From Candidatus Lindowiibacteriota bacterium (GTDB lineage: Bacteria > Lindowbacteria > 2-12-FULL-62-27), in assembly GCA_023249255.1 (NCBI GenBank), contig JAHFCY010000187.1, positions 1-6,662 of the forward strand: 6,662 nt of DNA. The letters are read 5' to 3'. Below are positions 1 through 4,700 of the stretch, in pieces. The notes below the pieces were generated by a model. It was not told where the DNA came from, did no database searches, and worked only from the letters and a program-made list of their open reading frames with translations. Numbering within the stretch: the stretch's first letter is position 1; the number at the start of each line of letters is the position of its first letter. The position numbers and the translations under genes were made by a program.

Positions 1-221
1 TAAATGTGCGTAAGGCTCGTCTCCGTCACGCGCGCCGCGTATGCCGCCGCTTCCTCGCTGATACAGCCGACTTCGTCCTGGATCAAATGAAGAACCGGAA
101 TAGTCGCCGCCATCTTCGTCGGATATCGCGTCAACAGCCAATCGATCTTCTTCTTCGTTTCGACAGACGGACTGTATGACGTTTTCGGCAATCCGTGCGG
201 GGCGGTCAGGAGTTTTTTCAT
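1..221 (-). CDS. nuoE: NADH-quinone oxidoreductase subunit E, N-terminal part (runs off the window)
   Basis: This is the first 73 codons of NuoE, the 24-kDa-type [2Fe-2S] subunit (cluster N1a) of the NADH-oxidising arm of complex I in the cytoplasm. It was translated by hand from an ATG at 221-219. The fragment has the family's helical N-terminal domain, with TRYPTKMAATIPVLHLIQDE (residues 31-50) followed by GCISEEAAAYAARV. The last readable bases encode THI plus TA, which fits the THIYGV(V/A)(S/T)FY stretch usual in NuoE. The four cluster cysteines lie beyond position 1, so their presence cannot be checked; the one Cys seen, residue 53, is not a ligand position. The start overlaps the nuoD stop as ATGA. 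A GGGAGA ribosome binding site sits at 231-236, 9 nt upstream. Identification rests on sequence pattern plus position after nuoD. Confidence 0.9.
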   Translation of the reverse strand, partial: MKKLLTAPHGLPKTSYSPSVETKKKIDWLLTRYPTKMAATIPVLHLIQDEVGCISEEAAAYAARVTETSLTHI

Positions 222-1414
222 CTGTCCAATTCTCCCGCGATGATGTTCAGGCTTCCCAGAACCGCCACGACGTCCGACATCATCAGTCCCCGGATCAATT
301 CGGGATACGCGGCGTAGATGTAAAAACACGGCGACCGGACTTTCACGCGGTACGGCTTGCCGCTTCCGTCGCTGACGATGTAGAACCCGAGCTCGCCATT
401 GCCGGCTTCCAGACCCTGATAAATTTCGCCGGCGGGAGGTTTCACGCCGTCGATGACAAGCTTGAAATGGAAAATCATCGCTTCCATTTCATTGTAGACT
501 TTTTCCTTTGGCGGCAAAATCACGCGATAATCGTCCACCGCGAACGGCCCGGTGTCCGGCATCTTTTCCAGACACTGCTCGATGATCCGCGCGCTCTGCC
601 GGCACTCCTCCATCCGGACGAAAAAGCGGTCGAAGACGTCGCCGTTCGTTCCGACGGGCACGTCGAAGTCAACCTGATCGTAACAGAGATACGGCTCGCG
701 CTTCCGAAGATCATACTCAAACCCGGTCGCCCGGAGGCACGGTCCGGTGAACCCGTAGCTGATCGCGCGCTCTTTCGTGATCGCGCCAACGCCGGCCGTC
801 CGGTCGAGAAAAATGCGATTGTTCCTGAGAAGCTTGTCGCACTCGTCCAACACCGGATAAAATCCTTTCAGAAACGCCCGGACCTGATCCTTGAAATCGG
901 GCGGGACGTCATAGGGAAGGCCGCCGATGCGGGGCCAGCTGATCGTGAGCCGCGCGCCGGTCATCTGCTCGAAAATCTCGGTGATGACCTCGCGTTGTTG
1001 AAACATATAGAAAAACACGGTCGCGGCGCCGACGTCAAACGCGTTGATGCCGTTGCATACCGTGTGGTCCATGATTCGCGCCAGCTCGCACGAGATGGTC
1101 TCGACCCATTTCACGCGCGGCGGCGTGTCGACTCCCATGAGTTTTTCGACCGCCAGGCACCAGCCGATGTTGTTCAGGGCCGGCGAGAGATAATTCATGC
1201 GGTCGGTCATGGTGAGATATTGATTGTATTTGAGGTGCTCCCCCATCTTTTCCTTGCCGCGGTGAAGATATCCGATGATCGGTTCCGCCTCGCGGATGCG
1301 CTCGCCGTCCATTGTGGCGATGAGATGCAGGGTGCCGTGAGTCGCCGGATGCGTCGGCCCGAAGTTCAACGTCATCAACTGGCCTTCTTCGAGACTGTCG
1401 TCCGTGATCTGCAT
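218..1414 (-). CDS. nuoD: NADH-quinone oxidoreductase subunit D (49-kDa type)
   Basis: NuoD is the large peripheral-arm subunit of complex I. Together with NuoB it forms the quinone-reduction site where the arm meets the membrane. The 398 residues are full length for a stand-alone NuoD. FGPTHPATHGTL (residues 18-29) is the signature. His26 and Tyr75 have the same 49-residue spacing as His38 and Tyr87 of Thermus Nqo4, which bind the quinone head. GKEKMGEH (53-60), RIGGLPYDVP (162-171) and the C-terminal ADVVAVLG-like stretch ending GELDR are also typical. The C-terminus lacks the cysteine pair that binds nickel in related [NiFe] hydrogenases, so this is true complex I. The ATG at 1414 follows the nuoC stop by 3 nt, with GGAG at 1427-1430 inside the end of nuoC. 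It is separate from nuoC, unlike the fused NuoCD of E. coli. Confidence 0.98.
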   Translation of the reverse strand: MQITDDSLEEGQLMTLNFGPTHPATHGTLHLIATMDGERIREAEPIIGYLHRGKEKMGEHLKYNQYLTMTDRMNYLSPALNNIGWCLAVEKLMGVDTPPRVKWVETISCELARIMDHTVCNGINAFDVGAATVFFYMFQQREVITEIFEQMTGARLTISWPRIGGLPYDVPPDFKDQVRAFLKGFYPVLDECDKLLRNNRIFLDRTAGVGAITKERAISYGFTGPCLRATGFEYDLRKREPYLCYDQVDFDVPVGTNGDVFDRFFVRMEECRQSARIIEQCLEKMPDTGPFAVDDYRVILPPKEKVYNEMEAMIFHFKLVIDGVKPPAGEIYQGLEAGNGELGFYIVSDGSGKPYRVKVRSPCFYIYAAYPELIRGLMMSDVVAVLGSLNIIAGELDR

Positions 1415-1417
1415 GTC

Positions 1418-1915
1418 TTATGCCGGCTCCGTTTCCTTGTAGTCCAGAAACGCCGGGTCGCGCTCGCCCCGGAGCGGGTATGTCTTTCGCAGCGGATAAC
1501 CGTAAAAATTGTCGGGATTCAAAATGCGCTTGAGATTGGGATGGCCGTCGAATCGGATGCCGAACATGTCAAAACATTCCCGCTCGCCCCAGTCCGCCGA
1601 CCGCCACAAATCCGATACGGTCTGGAGCGCCCGGCCGTCTTCAATCCGGGTCTTGATCCGGATCCGGTGACGCCGTTCGGTCGACACGAGAATGTAGACG
1701 ATTTCAAACCGGGGCGTCCGCGCCGGATAATCAACCGCGGTGACGTCCAGCAGCATGTCGAACTGAAGGTCCGCGTCATCCCGAAGAAATTTCAATACGT
1801 CCTTCACGCGATCGGCCGGAACCTCGACTGTGGCCTGGCCACACGCCTCCGCCGTCGAATATGCCATGCCTGAAAATGCGCCTGTCAGTTTTTGGTTGAG
1901 AATCGCAAGATCCAC
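1418..1915 (-). CDS. nuoC: NADH-quinone oxidoreductase subunit C (30-kDa type)
   Basis: NuoC is a cofactor-free structural subunit of the peripheral arm of complex I that packs against NuoD and NuoB. The 165-residue protein carries the family signature as WGERECFDMFGIRFDGHP (residues 109-126), then LKRIL, and the closing GYPLRKTYPLRGE (139-151). The N-terminal part has the usual alpha/beta pattern (VPADRVKDVLKFLRDD, residues 32-47; LLDVTAVDYP, 55-64). The start is a GTG at 1915-1913, chosen because it yields a normal N-terminus. No Shine-Dalgarno sequence is visible before it, and the in-frame stop just upstream is the nuoB stop itself. An ATG at 1867 (residue 17) is an alternative but also lacks a convincing ribosome site. 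It sits 21 nt after nuoB and 3 nt before nuoD. Confidence 0.96.
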   Translation of the reverse strand: MDLAILNQKLTGAFSGMAYSTAEACGQATVEVPADRVKDVLKFLRDDADLQFDMLLDVTAVDYPARTPRFEIVYILVSTERRHRIRIKTRIEDGRALQTVSDLWRSADWGERECFDMFGIRFDGHPNLKRILNPDNFYGYPLRKTYPLRGERDPAFLDYKETEPA

Positions 1916-1936
1916 GGGTTGGCCGATTGAAAGAAT

Positions 1937-2449
1937 TTAAACAGGAAGGACCGGAACCGCCTCCGCGGTCGCCGTCAGGGACTGCCCCCGGCCTTTCTGA
2001 ACCATGTCCTGAATCCGCGTGAATCCGTACATGAGAGCTTGCGGCGACGGCGGACAACCGGGAACATACATATCGACCGGAATGATTTCGTCTATGCCCT
2101 GAACGACCGTGTAGTTGTCGAATATGCCGCCGCAGGAGGCGCAGGCGCCCATCGCGATGACCCACTTCGGGTCCGACATCTGATCGTAAATGCGCTTGAG
2201 AACCGGCGCCATCTTGTTGCAGATCGTGCCGGCCACGATCAGAAGATCCGCCTGGCGCGGCGAAAACCGGACGGCCTCCGCGCCGAACCGCGCCATGTCG
2301 TACTTCGACGCCAGCGTCGCCATCATTTCGATCCCGCAACATGCCGTGCCGAACGGAAAAGGCCACATCGACGACTTGCGCGCCCAGTTTACGGCGCTCG
2401 CCAGCGTCGTCGTCATGAAGTTGTCGCCCCGGATCAGCTCTATGCCCAC
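1937..2449 (-). CDS. nuoB: NADH-quinone oxidoreductase subunit B (PSST type, cluster N2)
   Basis: NuoB holds the terminal [4Fe-4S] cluster N2, which passes electrons to quinone at the interface with NuoD. The 170-residue protein (from GTG at 2449) has the four expected ligands Cys37, Cys38, Cys103 and Cys132. Their spacing (1, 65, 29) equals that of E. coli NuoB Cys63, 64, 129 and 158. Key stretches are NWARKSSMWPFPFGTACCGI (21-40), MGACASCGG (100-108) and VDMYVPGCPPSPQAL (125-139). Two further cysteines (77 and 106) are not ligand positions. The reading frame is open up to 2569, but that extension lies inside nuoA and has no family similarity. Starting at GTG 2449 gives the expected short N-terminus (GIELIRGDNFMTTTL). 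This start overlaps the end of nuoA by 10 nt. An in-frame ATG at 2470 is a weaker alternative. Confidence 0.97.
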   Translation of the reverse strand: MGIELIRGDNFMTTTLASAVNWARKSSMWPFPFGTACCGIEMMATLASKYDMARFGAEAVRFSPRQADLLIVAGTICNKMAPVLKRIYDQMSDPKWVIAMGACASCGGIFDNYTVVQGIDEIIPVDMYVPGCPPSPQALMYGFTRIQDMVQKGRGQSLTATAEAVPVLPV

Positions 2450-2805
2450 TCGAGAACCCCTTTCCTCCATATATATATGAACCCCGCCACAAGCACCCCG
2501 CAAAACGCGCCCATCTCGATCAGAAGAAATAATCCCTCGGACAGAAAATCCCGGTAGATCACCGCCCAAGGATAGAAGAAAATCGCCTCGATGTCAAAGA
2601 GGATGAACAGCATCGCCACGAGATAGAATTTGACGCTGAACCGGTGGTGCGCCTCATCCAGAATGTCGACGCCGCATTCGAACGGCGATAACTTCACCGC
2701 CGTCGAGCGCCGCGGGCCCAAAACGTGGGTCAGGACCAGAAGCGCGCACGCAAATCCTCCGGCCAGCACAAGCTGGAACAGAATCGGCAGATAACTGGAC
2801 AGCAC
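2440..2805 (-). CDS. nuoA: NADH-quinone oxidoreductase subunit A (ND3 type)
   Basis: NuoA is a small inner-membrane subunit of complex I whose long first loop reaches the quinone-entry region. The 121 residues show three hydrophobic helices, at about 5-29, 60-84 and 90-113. The conserved FECG (42-45) in the loop after helix 1 carries Cys44, the counterpart of the ND3 loop cysteine. KFYLVAMLFILFDIEA (59-74) is the family hallmark, with the conserved acidic pair Asp71 and Glu73, followed by FFYPWAV. The loop after FECG lacks the proline common at that place. The start is GTG at 2805, fixed by AAGGAG at 2812-2817 with a 6-nt spacing. It follows the unknown 65-codon gene by 21 nt and overlaps nuoB by 10 nt, so it is the first recognised gene of the nuo operon. 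Confidence 0.97.
   Translation of the reverse strand: MLSSYLPILFQLVLAGGFACALLVLTHVLGPRRSTAVKLSPFECGVDILDEAHHRFSVKFYLVAMLFILFDIEAIFFYPWAVIYRDFLSEGLFLLIEMGAFCGVLVAGFIYIWRKGVLEWA
2457..2468 (-). promoter_or_regulatory. Ribosome binding region of nuoB
   Basis: The minus strand reads GGAGGAAAGGGG from 2468 to 2457, inside the last codons of nuoA. The GGGG end lies 7 nt before the GTG at 2449 and the GGAGG end lies 14 nt before it. This purine-rich stretch supports GTG 2449 as the nuoB start. The ATG at 2470-2468 overlaps the GGAGG and has only an AT dinucleotide run before it, so it has no ribosome site of its own. Confidence 0.6.
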
Positions 2806-2811
2806 GCGATG

Positions 2812-2817
2812 CTCCTT
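2812..2817 (-). promoter_or_regulatory. Strong ribosome binding site of nuoA
   Basis: AAGGAG reads on the minus strand from 2817 to 2812 with a 6-nt spacer before the GTG at 2805. It decides the nuoA start in the absence of an ATG. The 3' end of the preceding small gene (TTCCT, 2833-2829) is complementary to AGGAG (2816-2812) with one G-T pair and a 12-nt loop, so the site could be partly masked when the small gene is not translated. That last point is inference. Confidence 0.75.
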
Positions 2818-2826
2818 CGGGGTTTG

Positions 2827-3024
2827 TCAGGAACCGATTTTGACGCGAAGCCTTCGGACGGCGCGCTCGCTGATCAACCGGGCCGACAGCGGCGAACCTT
2901 TGGAAAATGCTTCAAGCTCGTTCCGGGCTTCTTTCAAATCGGCGAAAAAATTTCGATCGGCGTTTTCCAACCGCGACACAGTCCGCCCACCGGCGACCGG
3001 CCGTCTCATCTCTTTAACCTTCAT
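2827..3024 (-). CDS. Unknown small basic protein, first gene of the nuo transcription unit
   Basis: I do not recognise this 65-residue protein. It begins MKVKEMRRPVAGGRTVSRLE and ends RLRVKIGS. It has 16 Lys/Arg against 8 Asp/Glu, three Phe, and no Cys, Trp or Tyr. There is no signal peptide or membrane segment. Residues about 18-41 look like an amphipathic helix (alternating acidic, basic and Leu/Phe positions), and 44-61 a second, strongly basic one. The ATG at 3024 has GGGAG at 3033-3037, 8 nt upstream; in-frame GTGs at 3057 and 3030 are less likely starts. Support for a real gene is the good ribosome site, the promoter about 50 nt upstream, codon use like its neighbours (GCC, CGG, ATC), and tight 21-nt spacing to nuoA. 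It is not a known complex I subunit. A regulator, an assembly factor or a nucleic-acid-binding protein are all guesses. Confidence 0.6.
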   Translation of the reverse strand: MKVKEMRRPVAGGRTVSRLENADRNFFADLKEARNELEAFSKGSPLSARLISERAVRRLRVKIGS

Positions 3025-3052
3025 GGTCACTTCTCCCTCACTCCTGTGATGT

Positions 3053-3066
3053 TCCACCCCCGTGGA
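3053..3066 (-). other. Small inverted repeat in the predicted nuo 5' leader
   Basis: The minus strand reads TCCAC, GGGG, GTGGA from 3066 to 3053, a perfect 5-bp stem with a 4-nt loop. It lies about 10 nt after the predicted transcription start and about 30 nt before the small gene's ATG. No U-run follows, so it is not an intrinsic terminator. It could stabilise the 5' end of the mRNA or be chance. Confidence 0.3.
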
Positions 3067-3080
3067 TTCGCAACAGCCCT

Positions 3081-3109
3081 ACTATACCCCGCGTCTCAAT
3101 CGCAGTCAA
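3081..3109 (-). promoter_or_regulatory. Sigma-70 type promoter for the small gene and nuo operon
   Basis: On the minus strand the -35 hexamer TTGACT (3109-3104) and the -10 hexamer TATAGT (3086-3081) are separated by exactly 17 nt. Each matches the housekeeping consensus at 5 of 6 positions. Transcription would start near 3074, leaving about 50 nt of leader before the ATG at 3024. The -35 box contains the TGA stop codon of kdsC, so the promoter uses the very end of the previous gene. It is placed exactly where a new unit would begin, in the only sizeable gap of the window. No operator for a named regulator is recognisable. Confidence 0.75.
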
Positions 3110-3669
3110 ATTTTTAGCCTGAAATTCGCGTATCCGGCGACAATCTTCGCCCACTGCCCTTTCGCCTTCAGCATCATCTCCACAACCTCCCGGACGGCCC
3201 CTTCTCCGCCCGGCTGGTCCGTGACGTAGTCGACCGCCGACCGGATCTCCAGCGGCGCACCGGGTACGGTCGCCGAAAATCCGGCGTATTTGAGAACCGG
3301 CAGATCGGGGAAATCGTCGCCCATGTACAGAAGCTCCCGAGCGCGGTACTTTCGCTTGCGCAAAAAAGATTCGACAACCGGCCATTTCACTTTCGCGTTT
3401 TGGAACACATGATCGATTCCGAGTTCCTGCGCGCGGCGGGCCACCAGCGGAGACTCGCGGCTCGTCACAAGCCCGAGTTCAATGCCGGCCTGCATCGCCA
3501 GAATCAGTCCCTGCCCGTCATACGCGCTGAATGCCTTGAACTCCATCGCGCCGCCATCCGGCCCGCAGCCCAGAACGATCCGGCCGTCGGTCAGAATGCC
3601 GTCGACGTCGAGAAGCATCACCCGGATCGGTTTCAATTTTTCGTACGGAACCGCCGCCTGCCTGTTCAT
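3106..3669 (-). CDS. kdsC: 3-deoxy-D-manno-octulosonate 8-phosphate phosphatase
   Basis: KdsC is a cytoplasmic HAD-superfamily phosphatase that converts KDO 8-phosphate to KDO and phosphate. The 187-residue length is usual. Motif I is LLDVDGILTDG (residues 19-29) with the nucleophile Asp21 and the acid/base Asp23. Motif II is VTSRES, with Thr69. Lys95 fits motif III, and motif IV is MGDDFPDLPVL (116-126) with Asp118 and Asp119. KAFSAYDGQG (45-54) and GGEGAVREV, near residues 154-162, match the family's substrate loop and C-terminal segment. The cap domain of larger HAD enzymes is absent, as expected. The ATG at 3669 overlaps the kdsD stop as ATGA and has only a poor ribosome site, suggesting coupling to kdsD translation. 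The stop codon lies inside the downstream promoter's -35 box. Confidence 0.96.
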   Translation of the reverse strand: MNRQAAVPYEKLKPIRVMLLDVDGILTDGRIVLGCGPDGGAMEFKAFSAYDGQGLILAMQAGIELGLVTSRESPLVARRAQELGIDHVFQNAKVKWPVVESFLRKRKYRARELLYMGDDFPDLPVLKYAGFSATVPGAPLEIRSAVDYVTDQPGGEGAVREVVEMMLKAKGQWAKIVAGYANFRLKI

Positions 3670-4697
3670 GCCACGCCCGCTTTCAAAATGTCGTGTATGT
3701 GAACACAGCCGGTCAGCCGGCCGTCACTGTCCGCAATCAGAAGCGAGGTGATCGAATTGGCCTCCATCACGGCGAGAGCCTGCGTCGCCAGCGAATCTTT
3801 CGAAATCCATTTCGGATTTTTTGTGCAGATCTGCCCGGCCGGCATGTCCATGAAATTTGTTTTCGATTGCAGGAGGCGCCGAAGATCGCCGTCGGTCACG
3901 ATCCCCACCGCCCGGCCCCGGCTGTCCACGACGGCCGTGAACCCCAGGCGTTTGGCGGTCATCTCCAAAATCGCGCCTCGCACCGGGGTGTCTTCCGTCA
4001 CCTGCGGAAACGAGCCTCCCGAGTGCATGAGGTCCGAAACGTGCGTCAGGAGTTTTTTGCCGAGCGACCCGCTCGGGTGGACCTGCGCAAAGTCTTTCGG
4101 CGTAAACCCGCGCAGTTTGAACAGCGCGACAGCCAACGCATCGCCCAGCGCCAGAGTCGCAGTCGTGCTCGCGGTCGGCGCGAGATTCAAAGGACAGGCC
4201 TCTTTTTTCACGCGCACGTCCAGCACGATGTCCGCGTGCCGCGCCAGCTTCGATTTCAGATTCCCCGTCATTGCAATGACCGGCACGCCAAGCCGCCGGA
4301 ACGCGGGCAGAAGCGTCGTGAGTTCGTCCGTTGCGCCGCTGTACGACACCGCTAAAATCACATCCTCTTTTCGAACCATGCCGAGGTCCCCGTGAAGCGC
4401 CTCAACGGCATGCAAAAACAGCGCGGGCGTTCCGGTCGAAGCCAGCGTCGCCATGATTTTCCGGCCAACCATCCCCGATTTTCCGATCCCGGTCACCACC
4501 ACGTGGCCCTCACACTTTGAAATGGTTTCGACCGCGGCCACGAACGCCTTGCCCAAGCGCGGCGACAGCGCACGCACCGAATCGGCTTCGATCCGCAAAA
4601 CCTGTCGGGCCTCCCGGATCAATTGACTTGAATTGACGACCGGCCGCCCGTCTTTCATTCCGTCAGTCCGTTTGACCGCTCGTCTCTTTGTCTGCAT
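3666..4697 (-). CDS. kdsD: D-arabinose-5-phosphate isomerase (SIS plus two CBS domains)
   Basis: KdsD interconverts D-ribulose 5-phosphate and D-arabinose 5-phosphate, the committed sugar for KDO. The 343 residues contain a SIS sugar-isomerase domain (about 55-195) and a CBS pair (about 222-280 and 288-343). GIGKSG (70-75), EALHGDLGM (99-107), KEACPLNLAPTASTTATLAL (165-184) and VHPSGSLGKKLL (206-217) are diagnostic. Aligned by eye to E. coli KdsD, the catalytic Lys59, His88, Glu111, Glu152 and His193 correspond to Lys73, His102, Glu125, Glu166 and His207, all present. The N-terminus is about 14 residues longer than in E. coli and rich in Lys and Arg. The ATG at 4697 is supported by GGGAG at 4707-4711 in the end of kdsA; Met14 is a possible alternative. 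A paralogue such as GutQ or KpsF is conceivable by sequence, but the kdsA/kdsC neighbours favour KdsD. Confidence 0.96.
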   Translation of the reverse strand: MQTKRRAVKRTDGMKDGRPVVNSSQLIREARQVLRIEADSVRALSPRLGKAFVAAVETISKCEGHVVVTGIGKSGMVGRKIMATLASTGTPALFLHAVEALHGDLGMVRKEDVILAVSYSGATDELTTLLPAFRRLGVPVIAMTGNLKSKLARHADIVLDVRVKKEACPLNLAPTASTTATLALGDALAVALFKLRGFTPKDFAQVHPSGSLGKKLLTHVSDLMHSGGSFPQVTEDTPVRGAILEMTAKRLGFTAVVDSRGRAVGIVTDGDLRRLLQSKTNFMDMPAGQICTKNPKWISKDSLATQALAVMEANSITSLLIADSDGRLTGCVHIHDILKAGVA

Positions 4698-4700
4698 GTC

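Noticed and set aside
176-1873. Open frame of 565 codons on the plus strand opposite nuoD and nuoC
   Set aside because: It is fully antisense to two genes with clear family signatures. Its translation is rich in Arg, His, Asp and Val without any recognisable domain, as expected for the complement of G+C-biased codons.
218-2449. nuoB-nuoD as part of a membrane-bound [NiFe] hydrogenase
   Set aside because: The NuoD homologue lacks the nickel-binding cysteine pairs and has the complex I quinone-site His26 and Tyr75, and a NuoE gene follows.
1776-2492. Minus-strand open frame of 238 codons across nuoB and its flanks
   Set aside because: It is an out-of-frame shadow overlapping nuoA, nuoB and nuoC, with low-complexity Gly, Arg and Ser content and no domain.
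2450-2569. Upstream extension of the nuoB reading frame starting at 2569
   Set aside because: It lies entirely inside nuoA and has no resemblance to NuoB. The GTG at 2449 gives a normal N-terminus and has a ribosome site.
2827-3024. Small gene as RNA polymerase omega subunit (rpoZ)
   Set aside because: The length and charge suggested it, but the conserved omega core pattern is absent.
3025-3105. Rho-independent terminator after kdsC
   Set aside because: The only inverted repeat (3053-3066) is short, lies downstream of the promoter and is not followed by a U-run on the minus strand.
2725-3117. Plus-strand open frame of 130 codons over the small gene and intergenic region
   Set aside because: It has no ribosome site or family similarity, and it is opposite a promoter, the small gene and the start of nuoA.
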